The notes under the pieces were generated by a model that searched no databases, was not told the DNA's origin, and saw only the letters and a list, made by a program, of their open reading frames with translations. Positions 1-9,296 of a stretch of DNA of 64,000 bases are shown in pieces. Source of the stretch: DASVTR01 sp036382855 (GTDB taxonomy: Bacteria; Acidobacteriota; Blastocatellia; Pyrinomonadales; Pyrinomonadaceae); the NCBI GenBank assembly GCA_036382855.1, contig DASVPO010000004.1, forward strand, positions 1 through 64,000. Direction: 5' to 3'. A program made the position numbers and the translations under genes. How positions within the stretch are numbered: position 1 is the first letter of the stretch; each line of letters starts with the position of its first letter.

Positions 1-108
1 TCGGATTTGCGTATGCGCTGATGCAAAAGGGGCGCATGAAGTCGTATGTCGGCGCGCCGACATACGACTTCATGCGCCCCTTTTGCATCAGCGCATACGC
101 AAATCCGA
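1..108. repeat. Perfect 108-bp palindrome at the left edge
   Basis: Bases 1-54 are the exact reverse complement of bases 55-108, with no spacer; the centre is GGCGCGCC at 51-58. The right arm contains the accA stop codon and its last codons. Spacerless perfect palindromes of this size are unstable in living cells. It is therefore probably a fold-back or contig-end artefact rather than a terminator. Whether the symmetry continues left of base 1 cannot be seen. Confidence 0.9.
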
Positions 109-984
109 GGAGTCCTGAACGCTTATCATCCCCCACTTGCCGAAGTCTCTTAATTTCCCGTAACGGATAGAGCGTCTTTGCTGCGGGCTATAATTCAGGA
201 CTTTAGCCAAAGCCTCCTGCAAAGCGGCATCTAAAAGAACGGCCGTCTTATCCGGCTCCGTATGAGCGCCGCCTTCCGGCTCCCGCACTACTTTATCAAT
301 GATGCCCTCCCGTAGAAGGTCTTGCGCCGTCAAACGCAGACCCTTAGCTGCATCTGCGGCATACGACGCATCCTTCCAGAGTATCGCAGCACACCCTTCG
401 GGCGTGATAACCGAATAGGTCGCATTCTCCAGCATTAAAATCTGGTCGCCGACGCCGATGGCCAACGCACCCCCTGAGCCACCCTCCCCTATAATCGTAA
501 TTATCAAAGGGACTTGTAATCTAGCCATCTCCCTCAAATTATAAGCAATTGCTTCAGCCTGCCCGCGTTCTTCTGCATCTATGCCCGGATAAGCTCCCGG
601 AGTGTCAATAAAAGTGAAAATCGGCCGGTTGAATTTTTCCGCCATTTTCATCAGGCGTAGAGCTTTACGGTATCCTTCAGGCTTAGGCATGCCGAAGTTT
701 CTGTACCGTCGCTGTTTTGTATCTCTCCCCTTCTGATGGCCTATGACGACTATAGGGAGACCGTGAAACTTAGCCAGACCGCAGATGATGGCTGAATCAT
801 CTGCAAAACGACGATCACCATGCAGCTCTGTAAAATCTTCAAACAACCTTTCGACTAGATCCAGCGTGTAAGGCCTATCTTCATGCCTCGCCAGTTGCAC
901 GCGCTCGAAAGCAGTTAGCTCGGCAGACGTTTCAGCAGACTCCGGCTCTCCCTTTTTAATCTTATTGTCGTCCGGCTGGGCCAT
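88..984 (-). CDS. accA: Acetyl-CoA carboxylase carboxyltransferase subunit alpha
   Basis: The 298-residue protein carries out, together with AccD, the second half-reaction of acetyl-CoA carboxylase: it moves the carboxyl group from biotin to acetyl-CoA to give malonyl-CoA for fatty-acid synthesis. The crotonase-fold core is recognisable by GEGGSGGALAIG and SVITPEGCAAILWKD, which form the oxyanion and substrate region, and by FIDTPGAYPG. The ATG at 984 follows an AAGGAA Shine-Dalgarno. The length is slightly under the usual 315-325, mainly from a short N terminus. The gene lies 41 bp downstream of dnaE on the same strand, so the two are probably cotranscribed, an arrangement also found in E. 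coli. The last codons and stop fall inside the edge palindrome, so the extreme C terminus (SSDLRMR) deserves caution. No accD is visible in the window. Confidence 0.96.
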   Translation of the reverse strand: MAQPDDNKIKKGEPESAETSAELTAFERVQLARHEDRPYTLDLVERLFEDFTELHGDRRFADDSAIICGLAKFHGLPIVVIGHQKGRDTKQRRYRNFGMPKPEGYRKALRLMKMAEKFNRPIFTFIDTPGAYPGIDAEERGQAEAIAYNLREMARLQVPLIITIIGEGGSGGALAIGVGDQILMLENATYSVITPEGCAAILWKDASYAADAAKGLRLTAQDLLREGIIDKVVREPEGGAHTEPDKTAVLLDAALQEALAKVLNYSPQQRRSIRYGKLRDFGKWGMISVQDSSDLRMR

Positions 985-1025
985 TTTAGATTATTCCTTC
1001 GAGTTGGTGGCGTAGGAGCAGCTAC

Positions 1026-4000
1026 TTAATTGGTTAACGTAACATTCAACCATTCCACCTGACAACCACGCTGGCGCAGCGCAGATTCCAGTTCGCGACT
1101 TCCCTGCACGCGGAGCGCGCCGTGCGGACGCGCACGCACCAGAACACGGTCTTCAAGGGCAAACTCCAGAACAACTTCACAATCACCTTTATGCCCGTCC
1201 ATTAAAGTTAACAACTCTTCAAGCAGTAGGCCCGGCTCTGCGCTTGAAGGAATTCTGAGCACGACCGCGCGCGACTTGCGTTGCAGCACATCGTCCAGGC
1301 TCGTAATCTCATCAGCGATGATGGTCAGACTACCGTCGTCCGTCACATCCAGTTTGCCGCAGACCAAGATTGCAGCATCGTTTTGCAGAATTCTTTCGAC
1401 TTTACTAAAAATCTCCGGCCACACGACGCATTTTACTCCGCTCGCTTCATCCTCCAAACGCAATAAACCGAAGCGCTGGCCTTTTTTGGTCGTACGCACC
1501 TGTAAAGAACTGACGATGCCTCCTATGTTAACTTTGCTGCCGCCCTCACGCCCATTTAATTTCAACGTCTTACAGGCTTTGAGTTCAGCTAAAACCTCAG
1601 CATAATTTTCCAAGGGATGGCCCGTAATATAAAACCCTACAGCCTCCTTCTCAGCCGTCAGCAACTCTGCATGCGTCCAAGGTACAGCCTCTACAAGTGC
1701 CTCTTCAGGCTGCTCAACGCCTACAGCGACTGCGCTGCCGAAGAGATCATTTTGACCACTCAGTTTATTACGCTGCGCTCGATTGCCTCTGGCCAGAGCC
1801 TGGTCAATGGACTTATGCAGACGCGCTCGCCATTGATGAAGGCTATTCTCATTATTCTTTAGAGAATCGAAGGCCCCTGCGAAGACAAGGCTTTCAAGCA
1901 CCCTCTTATTAATCGCATTTGGCGCGACGCGTTGCGTAAAATCGAAAAAGGATTGAAACGAACCGCTCCGACGCGCTTCCACTATCGCAGACACGCTCGA
2001 TTGGCCAATGCCCTTGATGGCAGCTAGTCCATACCTAATCGCCCCTTCGAGAGGAGTAAACCCGCTGCCGCTCTCATTGACATCAGGCGGCAGCAATTTT
2101 ATTCCCTGCCCGCGCAACTCTATGGAGTACTTAAAGACCTTAGCAGTATCCTGTATTTCGTTTGAGAGAACAGCGGCGTAGAAATGCTCCGGGAAATGCG
2201 CCTTGAGATAAGCTGTCTGGAAAGCCAGGTAGGCATAAGCGACACTATGGCTGCGGTTGAAGCCATAATCGGCAAACTGCGCCATCAGCGAGAATATCTG
2301 CTGCGCCTTCTCTTTCTTAATCCCACGTGCGACGGCTCCGCTAATAAATTTCTCCTCGTGACGAGCCATCTCCTCGCGTTTCTTCTTCCCCATCGCGCGG
2401 CGCATTAGGTCTGCTTCCCCCAGACTATATCCGGCGAGTTTCTGTGCCAGCTGCATAATCTGTTCCTGGTAAACCAGAATGCCATACGTGTTATTCAGGA
2501 TTTCCTTCATTTCCGGGACAATATAGCGAACAGACTTATGGCCATGATGTCTCTCTATAAAATCGTCCACCATGCCGCCGTCCAGAGGCCCCGGCCTATA
2601 AAGAGCGTTGAGCGCGGCTAAATCCTCTAAACCTTTGGGTTTGAGTTTACGGCAAATCTCCTGCATACCTGAGGATTCAAACTGGAAAACGGCTTCTGTT
2701 CGACCCTCCGCAAAAAGCTGCATTGTCTTCGCGTCATCAAGCGGCAATCCTGCCCAATCAATTTCACGGCCAAGCGATTGCTTAATTGTTTTTAAGCAAT
2801 CGCTTATAACGGTTAAGGCCGTTAGCGCGAGGAAATCCATCTTCAGCATCCCTGTTTTTTCCAGGTCAGCCATTGCATACTGCGTCGTCAATTCATCCTT
2901 GGCCGAAACGGCAATCGGTATTAATTCCTCCAGGGGTTTGGGCGCAATAACCACGCCCGCAGCATGCACCGAAGCATGCCGCGCGCATCCTTCCAAACGT
3001 TTTGCCAAATCAATCAAATCGCGTATTTGCGGCTCATTTTCCGTAGCGCGCCGCAATTCAGGGACTTGCTCCAGGGCCTGAGAAATGCTGACATTACGCC
3101 CGCGCACAGGCGGCGGAATCAGTTTCGCGATTCTGTCAACCTCTGCATAAGGCATATTCAGCGCTCTGCCGACATCTTTAATGGCAGCCTTAGAGGCCAT
3201 CGTCCCGAACGTTATAATCTGGCAGACGGAGTCGCGGCCGTATAAATTGGCGACGTGATTAATCACTTCTCCCCGCCCGCGAACACAAAAATCAATATCA
3301 ATATCCGGCATGGAGACGCGTTCTGGGTTAAGAAATCTCTCAAAAAGCAGGTCGTATTGCAGCGGGTCAATATCCGTAATATTGAGGCAATAGGCTACCA
3401 GTGAACCGGCGGCCGAGCCGCGCCCGGGGCCGACTGGAATCTCGTGCTCCTTAGCGTAACGAATAAAATCCCAGACAATCAGGAAATATCCCGGGAAACC
3501 CATCTGTTTAATCATAGCGACCTCGCGTGAGATCCGCTCCTGATATTCGGACAGAGAGTGGCGCAGAGCACCTCTCGCCAGTTGAGGCTCCCAAACCTGC
3601 TGCCGACGGCTCTCATAGCCCTCCCTCACGACTTTTTCAAAATAATCATCAATGGAGAGGTCAGCATCCGTTTGTGGAATAGGGTAATTGGGCAAATAGT
3701 TGAGATTGGTCGGAAGATTGAGATTGCACATTTCCGCGATCTCCACCGTGCGCGTTAGAGCGTCAGGTATTTCCTGACCAAAAATAGCCCACATTTCCTC
3801 AGGAGAGCGCACATAAAAGGTCGGAGCGCCATAGCGCAGGCGATTCGGGTCGCTCACGGTTTTCCCGGAGCCTATGCAGAGCAACACGTCGTGCGCTCTG
3901 TAGTCTTCCGGCATCAGATAATGCGCGTCGTTGGTGGCAACAAGCGGAACGCCTGTTCGTTTGGACAACTCCACTAAGGGCTTACGGATGCGTTTCTGCG

Positions 4001-4559
4001 CGTCAAGACCATGCTCTTGAATCTCTAAGAAATAATTTCCCTTCCCTAAGATCTCCTCAAACTCTTTGGCAGCCCCAACTGCCTCATCGAAACATTCGCG
4101 CGCCAGCAGAGCCGAAGGCACGCCGGACATGCAAGCCGAGAGCGCTACCAATCCTTTGCTATTCGCCGCCAGCAGTTCTTTATCAATCCGTGGCTTGTAG
4201 TAGAAGCCTTCCGTATAAGCCTTGGAGGTTAAACGCGCCAGATTATGATAGCCCTCTAAATCTTTAGCCAGTAGAATCAGGTGGAAATTTGCCTTCTCGC
4301 CAGGCCCGGCCGCTCCTGCGCGATCCTTACGACTCTTGCGAGCAATGTATACTTCACAACCGATAATGGGCTTGACACCCTGCGACTTCATCTCGTTGTA
4401 GAAAGAGATTGCGCCGAACATGTTGCCATGATCTGTCATGGCGCAGGCCTTCATCCCCAACTCGGCCGTGCGCCGTGCCAGAGGCTTAATCTGTATAGCT
4501 CCATCCAATAAACTGTAATCCGTGTGTAAATGAAGATGAGCGAACTGTTTTTCCTTCAT
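1026..4559 (-). CDS. dnaE: DNA polymerase III subunit alpha (replicative, DnaE1 type)
   Basis: This is the catalytic subunit of the replicative polymerase. The 1177-residue protein starts with a PHP domain (HLHLHTDYSLLDGA near residues 8-21). The C-family polymerase core follows, with GPGRGSAAGSLVAY and the catalytic triple-Asp motif PDIDIDF near residues 415-421. Fingers and helix-hairpin-helix segments come next (YGLAAIKGIGQ), then a C-terminal OB fold (VNIGGIVSSLQVRTTKKGQ). The start is placed at the ATG at 4559 because the PHP motif begins a few residues later and an AGGA sits just upstream; an open extension to 4628 has no family support. The gene follows guaA and precedes accA. The C terminus lacks an obvious exonuclease, as expected for DnaE rather than PolC. 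Confidence 0.97.
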   Translation of the reverse strand: MKEKQFAHLHLHTDYSLLDGAIQIKPLARRTAELGMKACAMTDHGNMFGAISFYNEMKSQGVKPIIGCEVYIARKSRKDRAGAAGPGEKANFHLILLAKDLEGYHNLARLTSKAYTEGFYYKPRIDKELLAANSKGLVALSACMSGVPSALLARECFDEAVGAAKEFEEILGKGNYFLEIQEHGLDAQKRIRKPLVELSKRTGVPLVATNDAHYLMPEDYRAHDVLLCIGSGKTVSDPNRLRYGAPTFYVRSPEEMWAIFGQEIPDALTRTVEIAEMCNLNLPTNLNYLPNYPIPQTDADLSIDDYFEKVVREGYESRRQQVWEPQLARGALRHSLSEYQERISREVAMIKQMGFPGYFLIVWDFIRYAKEHEIPVGPGRGSAAGSLVAYCLNITDIDPLQYDLLFERFLNPERVSMPDIDIDFCVRGRGEVINHVANLYGRDSVCQIITFGTMASKAAIKDVGRALNMPYAEVDRIAKLIPPPVRGRNVSISQALEQVPELRRATENEPQIRDLIDLAKRLEGCARHASVHAAGVVIAPKPLEELIPIAVSAKDELTTQYAMADLEKTGMLKMDFLALTALTVISDCLKTIKQSLGREIDWAGLPLDDAKTMQLFAEGRTEAVFQFESSGMQEICRKLKPKGLEDLAALNALYRPGPLDGGMVDDFIERHHGHKSVRYIVPEMKEILNNTYGILVYQEQIMQLAQKLAGYSLGEADLMRRAMGKKKREEMARHEEKFISGAVARGIKKEKAQQIFSLMAQFADYGFNRSHSVAYAYLAFQTAYLKAHFPEHFYAAVLSNEIQDTAKVFKYSIELRGQGIKLLPPDVNESGSGFTPLEGAIRYGLAAIKGIGQSSVSAIVEARRSGSFQSFFDFTQRVAPNAINKRVLESLVFAGAFDSLKNNENSLHQWRARLHKSIDQALARGNRAQRNKLSGQNDLFGSAVAVGVEQPEEALVEAVPWTHAELLTAEKEAVGFYITGHPLENYAEVLAELKACKTLKLNGREGGSKVNIGGIVSSLQVRTTKKGQRFGLLRLEDEASGVKCVVWPEIFSKVERILQNDAAILVCGKLDVTDDGSLTIIADEITSLDDVLQRKSRAVVLRIPSSAEPGLLLEELLTLMDGHKGDCEVVLEFALEDRVLVRARPHGALRVQGSRELESALRQRGCQVEWLNVTLTN

Positions 4560-4648
4560 ACAATCCTGTTTCGTGAATCTTAAAAAGGAGCGGAACTGTT
4601 CGCCGTAGTAAATAACGGACGACAGCAATGCTCTTCAGAGCGGCGCAC

Positions 4649-4657
4649 ACTATATCA
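4649..4657 (-). promoter_or_regulatory. Candidate extended -10 element upstream of dnaE
   Basis: On the minus strand the sequence reads TGATATAGT: a TGn extended -10 followed by TATAGT, five of six matches to TATAAT. It lies about 90 bp upstream of the dnaE ATG inside the 257-bp guaA-dnaE gap. No convincing -35 box is visible. Otherwise the gap shows neither a gene nor a strong terminator. Confidence 0.35.
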
Positions 4658-4816
4658 CGTATGTTCTTAAAGTGAAGGGCCAATATGTAGGCAAGGGCTG
4701 GCCCGGATTTTAATAAGATTAACTTTCTTAAGAACTTTATAGGAGGTCAGGCGACAAAATACTTTAAACCTTTCATGTGAAACAAAACAGGCTTTTGCAG
4801 CGAGCGTGCGACTTCA

Positions 4817-6373
4817 TTATTCCCACTCTATGGTGCTCGGCGGTTTTGAACTAATATCGTAAACAACTCGATTAATACCGCGCACTTCTGATACCAGGCG
4901 AGTTGATATTCGCGCCAGCGTATCATGCGGAAGGCGCGCCCAATCAGCCGTCATCCCATCAACACTGGTGACGGCACGGACGGCTATCACCTGCTCGTAT
5001 GTCCGCTCATCACCCATCACGCCGACTGTCGAAATAGGCAGCAGCACCGCGAATGCCTGCCAGACAGCCCCATATAAACTGGACAGACGCAGTTCCTCTT
5101 CGATTATTCTATCGGCAGATTGCAGCAGCCTTACACGCGCCGCCGTTACTTCACCCAGAATTCGCACCGCAAGCCCAGGCCCCGGAAAAGGGTGACGCTG
5201 TAAAATCTCTTCCGGGATTCCCAGCTTGCTCCCGATTATGCGCACCTCATCTTTGAACAACTCGCGCAAAGGCTCTATTAATTTCAGATTCATCTTTTCA
5301 GGTAAGCCACCGACATTATGATGACTCTTGATAACAGCAGAAGGGCCGCGCACGGATACTGATTCAATAACATCAGGGTAAAGTGTTCCTTGAACCAAGT
5401 ACTTAACATCCCTCATCCGGCGCGCTTCTTCTTCAAAAATATCTATGAACAGGCGGCCTATAATTTTGCGTTTTTGCTCAGGGTCTGAGACGCTACTCAG
5501 CTCGCGCAGGAATCTCTCACCGGCTCGAATGCCCTGCACATTCAAATTCATCTGCTGCGCAAAGAGGGCCAGGGTAGTTTCAAATTCACCCTCTCTTAAG
5601 AGGCCATTATCTACGAAAATACAGGTCTGCCGCTCACCTATTGCCTGCTGAACCAGTACGGCCGCCACTGTCGAATCAACTCCGCCGGAAAGGCCGCAAA
5701 TGACGCGCCCCTCCGTGCCAGCTATCTCGCGTATCCTGGAAATTTGTTCCGCGATAACGGCGCTCGGCGACCAATCACCGCTGCAACCACAGATTTCAAA
5801 CAGAAAATTTCTGAGAATTTGACCGCCCAGCGGCGTATGGGCCACTTCTGGATGGAACTGAAGGCCGAATATGCGCTTGCTTAAGTTCTCAAATGCATTA
5901 AGCGCCCCTTCCGTTTTAGCAGTTATGCGGAATCCGAGCGGCGGTGTCGTCACATGATCGCCGTGGCTCATCCAGACATCTAATTCCTCCGGCAAGGAAG
6001 CAAAAAGCGGGCTCGTCGTCTCTACAATTTTGAGTCTGGCATATCCATATTCCCTGCTCTGCGCCGGACGCACCTCCCCGCCCAAGTCGGCAGCGAGTAT
6101 TTGCAAGCCATAACAGATGCCTAGCAGAGGGCAATCAAGACGCTCAAGGAGATGAGAATCAGGACGCGGCGCATTTTCATCATAGATGGAAGCGGGACTT
6201 CCCGAAAGGATTAGGCCCTTTGGAGTTTTTTTAAGAATTTCTTCGAGGGATGTATTGTAAGGCAGGATTTCACAGTAAACTCCGGCCTCGCGCACACGCC
6301 TGGCAATCAATTGCGTATACTGCGAGCCGAAATCCAGAATAATTACTATTTCATGTCTATCTTTTTCACTCAA
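4817..6373 (-). CDS. guaA: GMP synthase (glutamine-hydrolysing)
   Basis: GuaA converts XMP to GMP using glutamine ammonia and ATP. The 518-residue protein has an N-terminal class I glutamine amidotransferase domain (ILDFGSQYTQLIARR, then GICYGLQ with the nucleophile Cys near residue 86, and GLQFHPEV). The ATP-pyrophosphatase domain follows, with the PP-loop GLSGGVDSTVAA near residue 227. The dimerisation domain ends in the family-typical SKPPSTIEWE. The start is taken as TTG at 6373 because GGAGG lies seven bases upstream; an in-frame TTG at 6406 would add eleven non-conserved residues and has no such site. It heads the guaA-dnaE-accA run and is divergent from the propeller gene. Confidence 0.96.
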   Translation of the reverse strand: MSEKDRHEIVIILDFGSQYTQLIARRVREAGVYCEILPYNTSLEEILKKTPKGLILSGSPASIYDENAPRPDSHLLERLDCPLLGICYGLQILAADLGGEVRPAQSREYGYARLKIVETTSPLFASLPEELDVWMSHGDHVTTPPLGFRITAKTEGALNAFENLSKRIFGLQFHPEVAHTPLGGQILRNFLFEICGCSGDWSPSAVIAEQISRIREIAGTEGRVICGLSGGVDSTVAAVLVQQAIGERQTCIFVDNGLLREGEFETTLALFAQQMNLNVQGIRAGERFLRELSSVSDPEQKRKIIGRLFIDIFEEEARRMRDVKYLVQGTLYPDVIESVSVRGPSAVIKSHHNVGGLPEKMNLKLIEPLRELFKDEVRIIGSKLGIPEEILQRHPFPGPGLAVRILGEVTAARVRLLQSADRIIEEELRLSSLYGAVWQAFAVLLPISTVGVMGDERTYEQVIAVRAVTSVDGMTADWARLPHDTLARISTRLVSEVRGINRVVYDISSKPPSTIEWE

Positions 6374-6438
6374 ACTGTCAACCTCCACAGAGACGTATGC
6401 GTCCAAAAAGAGACTGTACTTTACGGTAAGTGATATAG

Positions 6439-6444
6439 ATTATA
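6439..6444 (-). promoter_or_regulatory. Consensus -10 box for guaA
   Basis: The minus strand carries a perfect TATAAT here, about 65 bp upstream of the guaA TTG. The -35 region at normal spacing (ATTCCA-like) is weak. It is the best promoter candidate in the divergent guaA / propeller gap. Confidence 0.45.
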
Positions 6445-6563
6445 CGAGTTTTCGTCCATAATGGAATAACGTCGCGTGTGAGGAAGCTGTTTTATCCACG
6501 GTTGGATTGAAGTATTCGTATTATTCATTCAAAGTTTTTATGGGCAGACGGACGACGGTTGTT

Positions 6564-7691
6564 ATGCAGAAACAGTATCCATGGATAATCAAGCTGACGA
6601 TATTATCTTTAGCCCTTATCTGTACATCCTTTGGCAGGCCATCCAGGAATTTTCAGACAGAGTCCAGTAATCAGATTGAACTCTCCCAGCCGCTGACTCT
6701 TCGCTGGCAATATGTGTCCGAGAACACAATCAATTTAACGCCTGCGACAGATGGAGGAAGGGTTTACCTCCCTTTATCGGAGGGATACATAGTTTCGCTG
6801 GGAGTCAACGACGGGCAGCTAATATGGAAGGTTGATATAGGCGGCGAACTCTCCTCTTCCCCGCTTGCAGACGAAACAGCCGTTTATGTCGCTTCGGAAA
6901 TTCGCCTGGAAGATCACAAAAAACCGCAAGCGACCGGCGCGCTGCGAGCCCTGGGACGCGAGGGAGGCATCACACGATGGATGCGAACATTGCCAAATCC
7001 CATTCGCGGAGCGCTGGCCGAAAACCAAACTTCGCTTTTCGGCGCAGCCGGCGATGGGCGCGTTTATGCGATATGGAAAAAAACAGGCGAGATTTTATGG
7101 CTCGCTCAATATTCCGCTTCGTTTAATTCTATGGCAGCAGCAATCGGCCCGCGCCTCTACCTTGGCAGCGAAGATGGGACGCTTTTTGCCTTAGAGCAAG
7201 CAACAGGCAAAGCGCTCTGGCGTTATCGGACTCGTGGCCGTGTTCGAGGGAGCGTCGCTGTGGCTGAGGGATTAGTGTTTTTTGGTTCTGCTGACGGGTA
7301 TGTTTATGCTGTTAATGAAAGTAATGGTCGCCTGCGCTGGCGCACGCGAACCGGCGGCGCTGTGCAGACGGTCGCAATCGCCGGCGGCGGATTGCTGGCT
7401 ACGTCTCTGGATAATTTCGTTTACTATCTTTCGCTGACGAGGGGAGCAAGAATCTGGAAACATCAGTTAGGAGGAAGGCTTCCATCGCAGCCTTTGACGG
7501 CGACGGACGGCGCTCTTTTCATCCCGCTATCGAGTGATGCAGGAGTTGTGCTGGATTTGCGTGATGGCAAGCAATTGAATCTTCTTCCACTGGGCGAGGA
7601 TGCCAGCATCGCTGCCTCCCCAATCATGGCAGGGAAAATTATTTTCGTGACCACCCGCCACGGACTGCTGGCTTTCTCAAGACCGACCTGA
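6564..7691 (+). CDS. PQQ-like beta-propeller repeat protein, secreted
   Basis: The 375-residue protein has an N-terminal hydrophobic export signal (YPWIIKLTILSLALI). It is followed by about six blades of the PQQ/BamB type, each with a pattern such as GYIVSLGVNDGQLIWKVDIG, GTLFALEQATGKALWRYRTR and GYVYAVNESNGRLRWRTRTG. Such propellers occur in BamB (outer-membrane protein assembly scaffold) and in PQQ dehydrogenases. No dehydrogenase catalytic residues are visible, so a scaffold or binding role is more likely, but the specific function is not known. There is no clear lipobox (ALIC lacks a small residue before Cys). Alternative starts are ATG 6540 and TTG 6507; none has a strong Shine-Dalgarno. 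It converges on pssA. Confidence 0.8.
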   Translation: MQKQYPWIIKLTILSLALICTSFGRPSRNFQTESSNQIELSQPLTLRWQYVSENTINLTPATDGGRVYLPLSEGYIVSLGVNDGQLIWKVDIGGELSSSPLADETAVYVASEIRLEDHKKPQATGALRALGREGGITRWMRTLPNPIRGALAENQTSLFGAAGDGRVYAIWKKTGEILWLAQYSASFNSMAAAIGPRLYLGSEDGTLFALEQATGKALWRYRTRGRVRGSVAVAEGLVFFGSADGYVYAVNESNGRLRWRTRTGGAVQTVAIAGGGLLATSLDNFVYYLSLTRGARIWKHQLGGRLPSQPLTATDGALFIPLSSDAGVVLDLRDGKQLNLLPLGEDASIAASPIMAGKIIFVTTRHGLLAFSRPT

Positions 7692-7764
7692 AGCTCTCCG
7701 GCGTTAGTTGCCGAGGGCTTGTTTAGAAAATCAACTGGTCGTGCGAAATTGAAAAAGAGAGAAA

Positions 7765-8682
7765 CTACTCTTCATGCAGCGGATTCGCAACGGCTTCTCT
7801 GTTGGGACGCCGGCGGAAGATAGAACCGAGGCGAAACAGCAGGCCGTGCGCCACATAAAGAATCGCTAAAATGAGCAGGACGTAGCGAGAGAAAGACCAG
7901 ATCAACATTCCGATAGCGGCCACCAGCAGAATCATCACACGGGCGCTGCGCCTGCGCGTTCCAGCCGCCTTGAAGCTCGTATAACGCAGAGTGCTGACCA
8001 TCAAAGCTCCCAGGAATCCGACCAGCGCCATCAGCAGCCCGCTATAGAGAGTTCTCAGTCTAGGCTCATAAGTTGCGAGCGGCAGCGGTGTAAAGTGTAT
8101 GATGGCGGCTAGAAGAGTGGCCGCAGGTGGAATCGGCAGACCTATAAAATTCTTCTTATCAAGTTTGACTGTCCCTTCAGCAAGGGGACGCGGGCGCGCT
8201 GCCTGCACGTTGAACCGAGCCAGACGAAAAGCGCCGCACATCAAATACATGAAGGAAAGAAAGAGGCCCAGATTATGCAGGTCGCCGCCATACTCAAGAG
8301 CGGAGCCATAGCCCCATGCATAAACCAGAATCGCAGGCGCAAGGCCGAAGGTGACGACATCGGCTATGGAGTCGAACTGAACGCCAATCTCTGTTGTCGT
8401 CTTAGTAATACGTGCGATGCGTCCGTCGAGCGCGTCGAAGAGAAAGGCCCAGCCAATCGCTTTGGCGGCATTGTCAAAATAGACGGCGGCCATTTGAAAC
8501 TTCTCCGCGCTGTCAACTCCCAAGACCTGAAACCCTTTGAGAGCAGACATCACCGCGTAGAAACCCATCCCTATGTTGGCGGCTGTGAAAAGCGAGGGGA
8601 TCAGGTACAGCCCCTTTTTGATGCCGCGTCTTTCGGGCGCGACCGCTTCCTCCGCAGAATATGATGCTGGCGCACTCGTCAT
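7765..8682 (-). CDS. pssA: CDP-diacylglycerol-serine O-phosphatidyltransferase
   Basis: PssA makes phosphatidylserine from CDP-diacylglycerol and L-serine at the inner membrane. The CDP-alcohol phosphotransferase signature is complete: DG-x2-AR-x8-G-x3-D-x3-D, reading from DGRIAR to FDSIAD, near residues 85-107. Several hydrophobic segments follow, consistent with an integral membrane enzyme. The 305-residue start at ATG 8682 overlaps the psd stop (TGATG) and has GGGAG upstream, implying translational coupling; a TTG one codon earlier is less likely. Its product is the substrate of the psd product encoded directly upstream, so the two genes make phosphatidylethanolamine. Confidence 0.95.
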   Translation of the reverse strand: MTSAPASYSAEEAVAPERRGIKKGLYLIPSLFTAANIGMGFYAVMSALKGFQVLGVDSAEKFQMAAVYFDNAAKAIGWAFLFDALDGRIARITKTTTEIGVQFDSIADVVTFGLAPAILVYAWGYGSALEYGGDLHNLGLFLSFMYLMCGAFRLARFNVQAARPRPLAEGTVKLDKKNFIGLPIPPAATLLAAIIHFTPLPLATYEPRLRTLYSGLLMALVGFLGALMVSTLRYTSFKAAGTRRRSARVMILLVAAIGMLIWSFSRYVLLILAILYVAHGLLFRLGSIFRRRPNREAVANPLHEE

Positions 8683-9296
8683 CAAGGAATTCTCCCGATA
8701 ATAGTTAAGCCGCCGCGGACTCTCATTCCCTCACGGACAGTTATTTCAACTCCGTGCGGGACTATGAGGTCTGTTCGCGAGCTGAACTTGATAAGGCCGA
8801 AACGTTCACCGAGAGCCAACTCTTCTCCCGCGCGTTTCCAACAAATAATACGGCGCGCAAGGATTCCGGCAATCTGTTTACACACGACAGTCACATTCGC
8901 GCCCCGAATTGTTAAAGCGTTCTGCTCGTTAACCAGACTGGAATCCGCGTGCGTTGCCATCAGAAACTTGCCGTGCTGGTATGTTACATCCGTAATCGTT
9001 CCGGCTATCGGCGCTCGATTGATATGAACATCAAGCGGCGAGAGAAAGATGCTGATGACCGTTGGAGAATTCGCATCTTCGGGCGAAAGCAGGCGAACGC
9101 GCGTCACGCGCCCGTCTGCCGGCGAGACAATGACATTCGCGTCCGAGGGCGTGTGGCGCTGCGGGTCGCGGAAGAAGTAGGCCATGAAGGCTGCGAGTAG
9201 AATGAAGGGGAGCGCGATGGGCCAATACCCGACGGCGAAGAAAAGAATCGCCAGCAGGGCCGGGATAATAATATATGGATAACCTTCGCGTGCCAC
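8682..9296 (-). CDS. psd: Phosphatidylserine decarboxylase, short form
   Basis: The 204-residue protein belongs to the short Psd class. It decarboxylates phosphatidylserine to phosphatidylethanolamine using a pyruvoyl group formed by self-cleavage. One or two N-terminal membrane segments (residues 7-42) precede YFFRDPQR. Family motifs VSPADGRV (Asp61) and DVHINRAP (His91) are present. The self-cleavage site normally reads GS in a context like RFGS-R; here residues 171-174 read FSSR, so the pyruvoyl-forming Ser173 is kept but the preceding Gly is Ser172 (AGC). The GTG start at 9296 has AGGA eight bases upstream. It is coupled to pssA. Confidence 0.92.
   Translation of the reverse strand: MAREGYPYIIIPALLAILFFAVGYWPIALPFILLAAFMAYFFRDPQRHTPSDANVIVSPADGRVTRVRLLSPEDANSPTVISIFLSPLDVHINRAPIAGTITDVTYQHGKFLMATHADSSLVNEQNALTIRGANVTVVCKQIAGILARRIICWKRAGEELALGERFGLIKFSSRTDLIVPHGVEITVREGMRVRGGLTIIGRIP

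Noticed and set aside
1..108. Palindrome considered as the accA terminator
   Set aside because: The symmetry runs through the stop codon into accA codons and reaches the window edge exactly, which a terminator would not need; artefact is more likely.
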